A DNA stretch of 64,000 bases from Mycolicibacterium mageritense (lineage in GTDB: Bacteria; Actinomycetota; Actinomycetes; Mycobacteriales; Mycobacteriaceae). Position 1 is the first letter of the stretch. Every line of letters starts with the position of its first letter. Of this stretch, positions 43,127-52,387 are shown one piece after another. Under the pieces are notes generated by a model. It was not told the origin of the DNA and made no database searches. It was given only the letters and a program-made list of their open reading frames with translations. The position numbers and the translations under genes are program-made. The DNA is taken from positions 2,542,001 to 2,606,000 of the forward strand of contig NZ_AP022567.1 in NCBI RefSeq assembly GCF_010727475.1. The letters are read 5' to 3'.

Positions 43127-43253
43127 GTGAGATGACCCCCCGATCCTGCCCACAGCCGAACACTAAGCGTTGCCGGGGACCACCTGTGACACTTGTTTGC
43201 CGCGAAGCGCGTAGCGCCTGGTCAGGACCGGTGCCGGGGTGGGGATAGTTCGG

Positions 43254-46200
43254 TCAGGCCGCGGCTTTGACCGTGATCTCCGAGATGTCGCTGCGGCTCT
43301 TGCCGTCGACCGTGCCGAGTGTCGAGATCCACACCAGTACGTACTGCGTGGACGCGGCCTTGTTCACCGAGATGGTGTTGGACCCCGGTTTCAGCGCGGT
43401 CGGCGGGGACAGTTCCGTGGTGTCCGAAAGCGATGACGGCGAAGCCGACTGCGCTGACCGGATCTGCACCGACGTGCCGGTGCTGGAGACGTTGAGGGTC
43501 ACCGAGCCGACGACGGTGGACTGCGGCAACTGCAGCATCAAGCCCACACCGTTCTTGAAGCCCGGGAACGGGACGGGGTCGGAGTACGTGTCCGTCGACC
43601 AACTGGTGCCGGGATTTCCGTCGATCGCATTCGACGCCGTACCGGGCGAATCGGCCTCACCTTCCGGCGAGAACACCGTCACCTGCGTGGGTTTCACGGT
43701 GCTGCCCGTGGCGGTGGTGTCGCCGCCTTCGGATTCGGTCGCGCTCGTCGGGGCGTTCAGGCCGAGCTCGTCTTTGTTCAGCCCGCCTCCGACGTCACCG
43801 AAGATGCTGCTGAGGACCGACGCCAGCACCACGAGCGCGACGACGATGATCGCGCCCGCGACGCTCAGCCCGATCCACAGCGCCTTGCGCCGGCGGGCCT
43901 TCTCCTCGACCTCGTCGGTCTCACGGGCAGCCTCGCCGCGTCGAGCCGGCGCGACGTGGTCGGGTTCGTCCACGGACTCCAGCAGCTCGGTGCGGTCGGC
44001 GATCGCGGTCGCCTGGTGCAGCAGGTTCAGCAGGGTGGGTGCACTGCGGATACCGCCGCCCGGCTGCACCGCGCGGGCCGCCGCGGCGGAGATCTGGAAC
44101 GGGATGTCGCGGTCGATGGCGCGGGGTTCGACCGGCTGACCCGCCGAGTCCAGCGCTGCGGGTTCCAGACCGGAGCGGGTTCCGGATTCCGGCAGCGGCC
44201 AGCGATCGACCAGCAGCGCGTACAGCGCGGCACCGATCCCGCGGATGTCGTCGTCGGGTGTCGCGTCGGGCAGCGTCGCGGGGAACGCCAGCGCGACATC
44301 GCCTTCGATGCTGACGCGCACCCGGCTGGGGTGGTCGATGGACAGGCAGACCCCGGCGCGGTGCGCGGCCTCGGCCGCCGCGGCCAGCGATTGGATGGCG
44401 CGCGCCCCGCCGATGGGGGACGGCGAGGTGTCGGCGACTTCGGCGAGCGAGCCGCCGCGGATCCACTCCGACACGATCAACCCGCCGGAACCGCTGTGGG
44501 CCACATCGAGCACCCGGGCGATGCCCGGCGTGTCGAGCCGGCTGAGTTTCAGTGTGCGCGAAAGGATTTCCTGCACCTGGTCATCGGGCATGGCCGCGTC
44601 CGGATCGACGAACGTCAGCGCGACCTGACGGTCCAGCGCGGTGTCGAGCGCCTGCCAGAACTGCAGGTTCGGCGGCCCACCGTGGAAGACCAGCAGCCGG
44701 TAGCGACCGTCGGCGATGGTGGCCCCCGGAATGAGATGGACGTCGTCCTCACCTGTGGCCGACTCGACCGCGGGCTCGTGCGGAGGTGCGAACGAGATCG
44801 GTTCGCGCGTCGGATCGCCGCCGTAGTCGGCAGGGGGCCGTCCCGAGGTGGCGCCGTTGGCTGTCGTGGGTGCGGGTGTGGCGGTGGTCGGGCTCTCGGG
44901 CGCGGCGACCTCTTCGGTCACATCCGGTTGGAAGTCGTCGGCCGTCGCGCGAGGCAGCTTTGTCGTGGCCGTGCCCTCAGGGCCGGTCGCCGGGCCGCCC
45001 GCGGGTTCGTCGGTCACCGGTGGTCCTTTCCGCATCCCCGCCCCGGCAACGGATACCGGAGCCGTACCCCAGGTGGCTGCCGGGTTCGGCGGCCACCGAT
45101 TTGGAGAAGAATTCCTCTGATCAGCGTACGTGACGGGGCCAGGCGGCCGTGGCTGGACGGGCGCACCGCTAGTTTGCACGGCTACCTTTTTCGGCGGCCC
45201 GGCCTGGGTGGCACCCCGCACGCCGAGCCGGCGACGGACCGCCGCCACGGCGGCCAGCGCCTCGGGGACGCGAGCCGCGACCAGCACTCCGACGATGATC
45301 GGGACCATGATCAATCCGAGGGCGACCAGGCGCAGCAGCGATCCCGCGGCGCCGGCCTTCGTGGTCAACGATTCGAGCCCGAGCAGCGCGTCCGCCACGT
45401 GTGCGATGAGCCCCGCCAAAAGCGATGCTGTGATGGTCACGAGGATCGTGCGCACCACGGTCATGTCGAGCAGTCGCCCGTCGCGCGGGCGCAGGTTGGC
45501 GCGCAACAGCACGTGGCCGACCGTGGCACCCGCGACCCAGCCCAGACCGTTGGCCAACCCCAGGTAGCCCGCCACAAGATCGGGATTGTCGGTGAGATGC
45601 GGCGCCGCCAGTGACGCGGCGATCTTCACGACGGTGATGACGACGATGATGATGATCGGCGTCCACGGCTGTTCCCTGGCGTAGAACACCCGCAGCTGCA
45701 GCAGCACCAGCGCGTAGGGGATGAGCGTGAAGGCCGAAAGCGTGATGGCCATGCCGAGATAGCCAGCGTCGGTTTCGCCGAAGTTGCCGTACGCGAAGAG
45801 CGCGCTGCCGATCGCGGGCCCGCCGACCGTCATCATCGCGACGATCGGGATGAGCGTGATCATGGTCAGCCGGGTCGCCAGGGACAGGTCGGCGAGGATC
45901 GCGGGCAGGTTGTCGGCGGCCGCGTTGCGGCTGAGCCGCGGCATCACGACCGTGAGCACCGTGACGCCGATCATGCCGAACGGCAGCTGCAACACGAGCC
46001 ATGTGTAGTTGTAGATCGCGGGCCCCGATGCGGCCGCGGTGCTGGCGATCTGGTTGCCGACGACGAAGCCGACCTGACTGATCAGCACGTACAGCACCAT
46101 TGCGGTGGCCATCGCACCGAACTTCTTGAGCCGCTCGTCGATACCCCACAGCGGGCGCAGGCTGATGCGCTCGCGGCGGATCGCGACCAGCAGCACGACC

Positions 46201-47006
46201 GTCTGGACGACCACACCGAGTGTGGTCCCGATGCCGAGCACCAGCAGTTTGGCGTTGCCCATCTGCACCGGGTCGATGGACAACTCGCCGGGCACCAGCA
46301 CGTACAGCCCGAGCGTGAGGATGGCCACCACGTTGTTGAGCACCGGCGCCCAGGCAGGCGGGCCGAACACGTTGCGGGTGTTGAGGATCGCCCCGAACAC
46401 CGACGTCAGCCCGTAGAACAGCACCTGGGGCAGCAACAGGTAGGCGAACGCGACGGTCAGCGGATTGTTGACCTGTGGATCGTTGCCCAGCATGACCCGA
46501 ACCAGCCACGGCGCACACGCCACCGAGAGCACGGTGGCGACCAGCAGCAGTGTCGTCGCCAATGTCACGAGACGGCGCACGAACGCCGTGCCGCCGTCGG
46601 CGTCGTCGCGTTCTGCGCGTGCGAGCACCGGCACGAAGATCGCGGTGAAGGTGGCCTCGAGCACCAATGCCGCGACCATGTTCGGCAGCTGGTTGGCCAC
46701 CGAGAACGCACTGGACAGCGCGGCGCCGAGAATCGCGGCGAGCAGCACGATGCGGAAGAAGCCCGTGATCCGGGAGATCAGCGTCGCGAACGCCATGCCC
46801 CACGACCGCGACACGACGGCGGCGTCCGAGAGTTCGGGGCGGCCTGCGGGTCGACGGGTGGTTGAGGAGTGGGGGATACGAGCCGGTCCGGGTGGGCGGG
46901 CGGGCAGGTGATCCGGTGGGCGGGCGGGCAGGTGATCCGGTGGGCGGGCGGGCGGGCTCGCCGCGGGCTCGACGGGAGGACGCGTAGGCGGCCCCGGGGT
47001 GGTCAT
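43254..47006 (-). CDS. murJ: Lipid II flippase MurJ fused to a pseudokinase
   Basis: A 1,250-residue membrane protein. Residues 1-60 are Pro/Arg-rich with a tandem octapeptide repeat. About 65-600 is the MurJ/MviN flippase with 14 helices (SWGMAFATLISRITGFFRIV at its start), moving lipid II across the membrane. A Thr/Pro-rich linker leads to a kinase-like domain at about 765-970 (DGRYRLLVFHGG) without HRD or DFG motifs, so it is inactive. One transmembrane helix follows (about 1,040-1,062), then an outside beta-rich domain of the discoidin kind. In M. tuberculosis the pseudokinase is phosphorylated by PknB and binds the FHA protein FhaA. The stop lies 127 bases before sigM; the start overlaps the upstream gene in ATGA. 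Confidence 0.96.
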   Translation of the reverse strand: MTTPGPPTRPPVEPAASPPARPPDHLPARPPDHLPARPPGPARIPHSSTTRRPAGRPELSDAAVVSRSWGMAFATLISRITGFFRIVLLAAILGAALSSAFSVANQLPNMVAALVLEATFTAIFVPVLARAERDDADGGTAFVRRLVTLATTLLLVATVLSVACAPWLVRVMLGNDPQVNNPLTVAFAYLLLPQVLFYGLTSVFGAILNTRNVFGPPAWAPVLNNVVAILTLGLYVLVPGELSIDPVQMGNAKLLVLGIGTTLGVVVQTVVLLVAIRRERISLRPLWGIDERLKKFGAMATAMVLYVLISQVGFVVGNQIASTAAASGPAIYNYTWLVLQLPFGMIGVTVLTVVMPRLSRNAAADNLPAILADLSLATRLTMITLIPIVAMMTVGGPAIGSALFAYGNFGETDAGYLGMAITLSAFTLIPYALVLLQLRVFYAREQPWTPIIIIVVITVVKIAASLAAPHLTDNPDLVAGYLGLANGLGWVAGATVGHVLLRANLRPRDGRLLDMTVVRTILVTITASLLAGLIAHVADALLGLESLTTKAGAAGSLLRLVALGLIMVPIIVGVLVAARVPEALAAVAAVRRRLGVRGATQAGPPKKVAVQTSGAPVQPRPPGPVTYADQRNSSPNRWPPNPAATWGTAPVSVAGAGMRKGPPVTDEPAGGPATGPEGTATTKLPRATADDFQPDVTEEVAAPESPTTATPAPTTANGATSGRPPADYGGDPTREPISFAPPHEPAVESATGEDDVHLIPGATIADGRYRLLVFHGGPPNLQFWQALDTALDRQVALTFVDPDAAMPDDQVQEILSRTLKLSRLDTPGIARVLDVAHSGSGGLIVSEWIRGGSLAEVADTSPSPIGGARAIQSLAAAAEAAHRAGVCLSIDHPSRVRVSIEGDVALAFPATLPDATPDDDIRGIGAALYALLVDRWPLPESGTRSGLEPAALDSAGQPVEPRAIDRDIPFQISAAAARAVQPGGGIRSAPTLLNLLHQATAIADRTELLESVDEPDHVAPARRGEAARETDEVEEKARRRKALWIGLSVAGAIIVVALVVLASVLSSIFGDVGGGLNKDELGLNAPTSATESEGGDTTATGSTVKPTQVTVFSPEGEADSPGTASNAIDGNPGTSWSTDTYSDPVPFPGFKNGVGLMLQLPQSTVVGSVTLNVSSTGTSVQIRSAQSASPSSLSDTTELSPPTALKPGSNTISVNKAASTQYVLVWISTLGTVDGKSRSDISEITVKAAA
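46891..46956 (-). repeat. 24-bp tandem repeat in the murJ 5' end
   Basis: Two full 24-base units (46891-46914 and 46915-46938, identical) and a partial third code for repeated PPARPPDHL in the N-terminal tail of MurJ. The perfect identity of the units suggests a recent duplication and a variable length between strains. The reading frame is preserved. Confidence 0.88.
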
Positions 47007-49447
47007 GATTTTCCGTCCGCGGGTGGTGCGGTGTCATCGGCGGGAAAGGCCATGGCCACTTCGAGTGGGTCGGGCCGGTCGAGGTCTGCGCGGTCGGGCT
47101 GACCGCGGAACCGGTGCCACAGCCTGCGGCCCGCGAGCAACACCAGCACGGCGCCCGCCGAGAGCGTGATGAAGAACAGCACCTTGCCGTAGGCATTGGA
47201 GTGCACAGAGAGCCGCACCGGTTCACCCAGCGGCATGCCGTCCGCGGTGCGCAGCGCGACGTCGACCGCGACGCGCTGCGTGAAGTGCACCTCGATCGGC
47301 ACACGCAGCGGCAGGTAGCCCGGCGGCAGTTCGATCTCGCCCATGTCGGTGACGGTCATCCCGGGCGGGGCGTCGACCTGTAACCGCACCCGGATCGGTA
47401 CCGGCAGATCGTTGCGCAGCGCCATCGGCAGGGGACTGCGTTCGGTCGCCAGCGTGTAGGAGCCGCCGGGGTTGACGATCGTGACGGCCCGGAACATGTC
47501 GTTGACACTCGTGGTGACGCGGTTGAGCCGTTCCTGCGCCAGGCCGTTGCGGGATTCGGGCGGTACCGACTGGCTGAGCGCCCGCAGCATGTCTTCCCGC
47601 AGCGGGGCCGTGTACTGCGTGCCCGTCAGACCGGTCCGCTCGTCGGTGGTCAGCGCCGCGGTCAGGCCCCACAGCCGGCCGGTGACGCCCGCGATGCCCG
47701 AGGTGATGCCGTCGTCGATGCGGCTGTGCGGATTGCCGAGGCTGTCGGCGGGCGGTGGCTCGACGGGCGTCGCGGGCATGGCGTTGCCCTCGGCGATCAC
47801 CGCGGTCAAGGGTCGGGGATTGGCCAGGCCGGCATGGATTGTCGTGGCCACCGACGTGAGGATCGCTTGGGCGTCGTCGGGATGCAGGTTCCAGACCAGC
47901 GGCGGCATCAGGATCTGGGTGCGCGGGGTCTCGTCGGTGGCGAGCCCGCGCCAGAGCAGCGCGCCGAGCGCATCCTGACGGCGTGCGGTCGCCGAATCGT
48001 GGCGTACCGGGATCTCCAGCGACGGATCGAGATAGGACGGGCTGACGGGATCGCTGCCCGCGCCGGCCAGCGCGGCGCCCAAGGCGGGGTCGAATCCCGC
48101 GGCCACGAGGTCGGGACGGTAGCGCACAGGTGTCACGTCGGCGGTTTCTGGCGCCCCGGTGGCCGAGTCTTGCGCGGTGGTGTGGGCGGCCGCGATCGCC
48201 ACGGTCTGGCCCTGGGCCGCGAGCAGGTCGACTGCGGGGCCGGTCAACGGCCCGTCGCCGACGATGCTCGCGCCGCGGATCGTGGCGGTGCCGAGGATCT
48301 GGTCGACGATGTCGCCGGCGCCGTTGGTGGCGATCGCGCTCAGCCCCGGATCGCCGACCCGGTGCAGCGCGTCGAGATCGGCTTGCGCGTAGGTGGTCGG
48401 GGTGACGCACATGCGCTGTGCGAGGGCGCGCAACCGGTTGAGCCACGCGATCGCGGCGTCCTGCCCGGCGCCGGGATGGGTAGGGGTGGCGAGGCCCGCC
48501 TCGGGGCCGTCGTTGACGACGTAGCCGGCCGTCATGGCGTTGACGGTCACCAGCAGGTCGGGATCGACCGCCAGGCATAACGCAGAGCGGACCTGACCGG
48601 CCGGGTCGACCGTGGGGCCCGTCGCGAAATCGACTGCGGACAGCAGGGTGTCCAACCGGCCGCCCGAGGCCAGCGAGTTCGCCAGCTCGTCATCGACCAG
48701 CCGGACGGGCGTCGTGCCACCCGGCGCGCCCGGGGCCAGCCGGGGCCGGTCGGCCAGCGGCCACAGCATCGTGAGCTGCACGGGTTTGGAGGTGTCGGGC
48801 GGGACCACGGCGCCGAGCGTCTCGGCGGGCGAACTCGGCGCGGTGTGGTCCTCGTCGGGTTGTCCGGAGGCAGGTGGCACGCCGAGTACCGGGAGCAGGA
48901 AGCGCGCGTCGTCGAGGCGTGCTGGCGCGCCATAGTCCGGGGTTCCGTTGACGTTGACCATGACTGGGTACACGCCGGGCTGTTCGATGTGCAGGGACGG
49001 CCCGTCGGCCGCACGCAGCGGGAAGGACAGCGAGAACGGGACGGCTTGGCCGCGCTGCATCTCCGGGGACACGGTGGTGAAGTCGGCGACTGGTTCGAAC
49101 TGATCGAGATTGCCGGTCAGGTCGGTGCGCAGCGTTGTCGACGATGTCACCGCGCGGGCGTGCTCGAGCCGGATCACGACGTCGCGGACCGGGCGGTCAC
49201 CGACGTTGAGCACGACCCCGGTGACCGTCAGGACCGATTCACTGGTCGTGGTCACCACCTCGGGTGAGACGCGGTCGATGCGGATCTGCAGGAACGGCAC
49301 GGCACCCGGTTCACCCGCGGCGGCGCGCGGCATCACCAGTGCGGGCATGGCGGTGAGGATCACGATCGCCACAACCAGCACTGCGCGCGTCACGATCGAC
49401 GGCCAGCGCTGCGCCGCCGAGAGCGCGGTCACGGTCCCTGTCCGCAT
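47003..49447 (-). CDS. Large secreted, membrane-anchored protein upstream of murJ (DUF6049 type)
   Basis: An 814-residue protein. The start MRTGTVTALSAAQRW at 49447 was chosen since it places a hydrophobic signal-anchor at about 18-40 (AVLVVAIVILTAMPALVM); the longer frame is an Arg/Pro-rich shadow. The outside part is beta-rich with an Ig-like beginning (FLQIRIDRVSPEVVTT). A C-terminal transmembrane helix lies near 755-775 (FFITLSAGAVLVLLAGRRLW). The protein is conserved upstream of murJ in mycobacteria (Rv3909 type) and is thought to belong to cell-wall synthesis, although its role is not established. It overlaps the NUDIX gene by 19 bases and murJ by four. Confidence 0.85.
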   Translation of the reverse strand: MRTGTVTALSAAQRWPSIVTRAVLVVAIVILTAMPALVMPRAAAGEPGAVPFLQIRIDRVSPEVVTTTSESVLTVTGVVLNVGDRPVRDVVIRLEHARAVTSSTTLRTDLTGNLDQFEPVADFTTVSPEMQRGQAVPFSLSFPLRAADGPSLHIEQPGVYPVMVNVNGTPDYGAPARLDDARFLLPVLGVPPASGQPDEDHTAPSSPAETLGAVVPPDTSKPVQLTMLWPLADRPRLAPGAPGGTTPVRLVDDELANSLASGGRLDTLLSAVDFATGPTVDPAGQVRSALCLAVDPDLLVTVNAMTAGYVVNDGPEAGLATPTHPGAGQDAAIAWLNRLRALAQRMCVTPTTYAQADLDALHRVGDPGLSAIATNGAGDIVDQILGTATIRGASIVGDGPLTGPAVDLLAAQGQTVAIAAAHTTAQDSATGAPETADVTPVRYRPDLVAAGFDPALGAALAGAGSDPVSPSYLDPSLEIPVRHDSATARRQDALGALLWRGLATDETPRTQILMPPLVWNLHPDDAQAILTSVATTIHAGLANPRPLTAVIAEGNAMPATPVEPPPADSLGNPHSRIDDGITSGIAGVTGRLWGLTAALTTDERTGLTGTQYTAPLREDMLRALSQSVPPESRNGLAQERLNRVTTSVNDMFRAVTIVNPGGSYTLATERSPLPMALRNDLPVPIRVRLQVDAPPGMTVTDMGEIELPPGYLPLRVPIEVHFTQRVAVDVALRTADGMPLGEPVRLSVHSNAYGKVLFFITLSAGAVLVLLAGRRLWHRFRGQPDRADLDRPDPLEVAMAFPADDTAPPADGKS

Positions 49448-50241
49448 CCGTTCGTGCGCCGGCGGGGCTGGGGCTGAGCGGAATCGTCGCGGCGGTGATT
49501 GCGGGCGTGCGAATGGGTCTGGGGGCGGCGCCGCGGTGCGCTGCGGGGGAGTGGGGGCAGCGCGCCAGGCCCATCGGCGTGCAGTTTGTCGATCAGCTCG
49601 TCGGCGACCTCGGCCAGGCGGCGTTCGTCGGCGTAGGCCAGGCGGGACGGCAGTTCGTGCAGCGGAACCCACGCGACTTCGGTGACCTCGACGTCGTCGT
49701 CGGACAGCTCACCACCGAGGAATCGCATCAGATAATGGTGCACCGTCTTGTGCACGCGTCGGCCCTCGGTGACAAACCAGTAGTCGATGCTGCCCAGCGC
49801 AGCCAGCACGCTGCCCTGGATGCCGGTCTCCTCGGCGACTTCCCGGATCGCGGTCTGCTCGGCCGTCTCGCCGAGTTCGATGTGCCCCTTGGGCAGTGAC
49901 CACAACATACGGCCGCGCCGGTCGACGCGGCCGATGAGCGCCGCCAGCTGGGTGTCCTTGGGGCCGTCGATACCGTCGATCACGAGGCCCCCCGCTGAGG
50001 TCTCGTGCACCGTGCGAAGCCGATCGGGAGCCCGTCGGGGGCGGGGCTTGTGCTGCTTGGGCTGGGCTTTGGGTGTCGGAGTCGGCTTGTCATCAGGAGT
50101 GCCGTTCGCGGCGGGTTCGCCGGTCTCGGCGGTGGTGTGCTCGCTGTTGTCGACGGGTGGACCGGCCGCGCGCTGCGCACGACGACGGCCCCGGCGCCGG
50201 CCTCGGCGTCGTCTTGGTTTGGCCTGTTCGCCGTCCGACAC
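49429..50241 (-). CDS. mutT4: NUDIX hydrolase (MutT4-like)
   Basis: A 270-residue protein with an Arg-rich start (RRRRGRRRGRRRAQRA) and Pro-rich linker to about residue 85, followed by a NUDIX domain. The NUDIX box is seen from GHIELGETAEQTAIREVAEE to TGIQG. The C-terminal tail is again basic. MutT4 of M. tuberculosis hydrolyses nucleotide substrates; the product in this organism is assumed similar. The start is GTG 50241 (VSDGEQAKPRR). It stands back to back with pcnA, 84 bases away. Confidence 0.9.
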   Translation of the reverse strand: MSDGEQAKPRRRRGRRRGRRRAQRAAGPPVDNSEHTTAETGEPAANGTPDDKPTPTPKAQPKQHKPRPRRAPDRLRTVHETSAGGLVIDGIDGPKDTQLAALIGRVDRRGRMLWSLPKGHIELGETAEQTAIREVAEETGIQGSVLAALGSIDYWFVTEGRRVHKTVHHYLMRFLGGELSDDDVEVTEVAWVPLHELPSRLAYADERRLAEVADELIDKLHADGPGALPPLPRSAPRRRPQTHSHARNHRRDDSAQPQPRRRTNGCGQGP

Positions 50242-50325
50242 CCAAGCGATAGTAGCTGCCACGAGGTTTCGTTCCCGCCACACTCGCCGGTAGTGGGCGC
50301 GCTGGGAGCATTAGGCTGTCCGAAC

Positions 50326-51783
50326 GTGCCTGATGCTGCTGCTGCTGATGCCGAACTGCTGGCCGGTGCGCTCGTCGCGTTGAACCGGCATGCCGCGGTG
50401 CTGCGTGACCTGGGCGCGGCGTTCGCCGCCGAGGGTCACGCGCTGTATCTGGTGGGTGGCAGCGTCCGCGACGCGCTGCTGGGCCGGCTCACCGACACCA
50501 GTGATCTCGATTTCACCACCGATGCCCGGCCCGAGCAGATGCGCAAGCTCCTGCGCAGCTGGGGCGACGGGCTGTGGGAGGCGGGCATCGAGTTCGGCAC
50601 CATCGGCGTCGTCAAGGGCGGCCACCGCATCGAGATCACGACGTTCCGCGCCGACAGCTACGACCAGGTGTCCCGGAACCCGACGGTCGAATTCGGGGAC
50701 AACCTCGATGACGATCTGGCGCGCCGCGACTTCACCGCCAACGCCATGGCGATCCGCGTGACGGGCGACGGGCCGGCCGAATTCCACGATCCCCTGGGCG
50801 GTTTGGCCGCGTTGCGCGACAAGATCCTCGACACGCCGTCGGCGCCCGAGGTGTCGTTCGGTGACGATCCGCTGCGCATGCTGCGCGCCGCGCGGTTCGT
50901 GTCACAGTTGGGCTTCGGGGTGGCGCCGCGGGTTCTGGAGGCGCTGCTGGAGATGGCGCCGCAGCTGTCCCGGATCACGGTCGAGCGCGTCGCCGCCGAA
51001 CTGGACAAGCTGCTGCTCGGTGCCGATCCGGTCGCAGGCATCGATCTGATGGTCCAGACCGGGCTGGGCGCGGTCGTGCTGCCCGAGGTCGGTGACATGC
51101 GGATGGCCATCGACGAACACCACCAGCACAAAGACGTCTACTGGCATTCGCTCACGGTGTTGCGGCAGGCGATCGACCTCGAGGACGAGGGCCCTGATCT
51201 GGTGCTGCGGTGGGCCGCGCTGCTGCATGACATCGGCAAGCCCGCGACCCGACGCCACGAGCCCGACGGCGGCGTGAGCTTCCACCACCACGAAGTGGTC
51301 GGCGCGAAGATGACCCGCAAGCGCATGCGGGCGCTCAAGTACTCCAAGCAGATGGTCGACGACGTGTCCCAGCTGGTGTATCTGCACCTGCGGTTCCACG
51401 GCTACGCCGACGACAAGGGCACCGGCAAGTGGACCGATTCGGCCGTGCGCCGGTATGTCACCGATGCCGGGCCGCTGCTGAGCCGGCTGCACAAACTCGT
51501 CCGTGCCGACTGCACGACGCGCAACAAGCGACGCGCCGCGCGGCTGCAGGCCAACTACGACGATCTCGAGGCCCGCATCGCCGAGCTCGCCGCGAAAGAG
51601 GATCTGCAGCGCGTACGGCCCGACCTCGACGGCAACGAGATCATGGAACTGCTGGGCATCCCCGCGGGTCCGCAGATCGGCGAGGCCTGGCGCCATCTCA
51701 AAGAGCTGCGGCTGGAACGCGGCCCGCTGACGCGTGAGGAAGCGACCGAAGAACTTCTGAAATGGTGGAACGCGAGGGGCTGA
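50326..51783 (+). CDS. pcnA: CCA tRNA nucleotidyltransferase / poly(A) polymerase family
   Basis: A 485-residue nucleotidyltransferase that adds or repairs the 3' CCA of tRNAs. The start GTG at 50326 gives VPDAAAADAELL; the longer frame lies antisense to the NUDIX gene. The catalytic domain begins with YLVGGSVRDALLGRLTDTSD and LDFTTDARPEQM. RRDFTANAMAI lies in the neck domain. A C-terminal HD domain has LLHDIGKPATRRHEPDG. The 18-base gap to the next gene is short. Confidence 0.95.
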   Translation: MPDAAAADAELLAGALVALNRHAAVLRDLGAAFAAEGHALYLVGGSVRDALLGRLTDTSDLDFTTDARPEQMRKLLRSWGDGLWEAGIEFGTIGVVKGGHRIEITTFRADSYDQVSRNPTVEFGDNLDDDLARRDFTANAMAIRVTGDGPAEFHDPLGGLAALRDKILDTPSAPEVSFGDDPLRMLRAARFVSQLGFGVAPRVLEALLEMAPQLSRITVERVAAELDKLLLGADPVAGIDLMVQTGLGAVVLPEVGDMRMAIDEHHQHKDVYWHSLTVLRQAIDLEDEGPDLVLRWAALLHDIGKPATRRHEPDGGVSFHHHEVVGAKMTRKRMRALKYSKQMVDDVSQLVYLHLRFHGYADDKGTGKWTDSAVRRYVTDAGPLLSRLHKLVRADCTTRNKRRAARLQANYDDLEARIAELAAKEDLQRVRPDLDGNEIMELLGIPAGPQIGEAWRHLKELRLERGPLTREEATEELLKWWNARG

Positions 51784-51801
51784 CCGTGCGTCTGATCAGT
51801 C

Positions 51802-52314
51802 ATGGAGTACTGCCTGGGTGATCCCGACGGGTCGGCGACCATGTGGACTGCGGAGCCTGCGGTCGACACCGATGGTGACGGCAGGCCCGACGGCGTCGGG
51901 CTGGATCTCGACGGCGACGGACGCGTCGACGACGTGCTGGCGGACCTCGACGGCGACGGTCTGGCCGAGCACGCGCTGCTCGACTCCGACGACGACGGGC
52001 GCGCCGAGAGCTATTTCACCGATGACGGCGCGGGCACTTGGTCGGTGCGGGTGGACCGCACGGGTCAGGTGCGCTGGTTCGGCCTGGACGGGGTCGAAGT
52101 CGGCCCGGGTGGGCCGCTCGTGGATTTCGATGCCGACGGTGCGGTCGACGACCAACTGCTCGATATCGACGAGAACGGCCTCGCCGACCGGGTGCTCGGG
52201 CCCGGCGTGGCGTATGTCGACACCGACGGCGACGGGAAGTGGGATGTGAAGCTCACCGACGCTGACGGCGATGGTGCGGCTGACACCGCAGCCGACGTCG
52301 CCCCGCCGAGCTGA
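51802..52314 (+). CDS. Acidic aspartate-repeat protein (Ca2+-binding-like)
   Basis: A 170-residue, very acidic protein with repeated DxDGDG-type loops: DTDGDGRPDGVGLDLDGDGR, DLDGDGLAEH, DSDDDGRAES, DFDADGAVDD, DIDENGLADR, DTDGDGKWDV, DADGDGAADT. The spacing is about 12-14 residues, close to thrombospondin type 3 or dockerin-like calcium loops. No signal peptide or anchor is seen. It corresponds in position to Rv3906c of M. tuberculosis, once named after a weak similarity to pullulanase; no enzyme domain is present. It might bind calcium in the cytoplasm, but no function is known. Confidence 0.75.
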   Translation: MEYCLGDPDGSATMWTAEPAVDTDGDGRPDGVGLDLDGDGRVDDVLADLDGDGLAEHALLDSDDDGRAESYFTDDGAGTWSVRVDRTGQVRWFGLDGVEVGPGGPLVDFDADGAVDDQLLDIDENGLADRVLGPGVAYVDTDGDGKWDVKLTDADGDGAADTAADVAPPS

Positions 52315-52387
52315 TCCTGCGCTGAGGGCGCGGGCCACTCGAACTTTCGCGCCGTGGCCGCAGAGCCGAAATCGGCAAGCAGACCGC

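Noticed and set aside
43127..43253. SigM autoregulatory promoter before sigM
   Set aside because: No GGAAC with a CGTC-type -10 at 16-18 bases could be found on the minus strand.
45169..47304. 711-codon minus-strand frame inside murJ
   Set aside because: An Arg/Ala-rich shadow in another frame of murJ; the murJ frame carries all helices.
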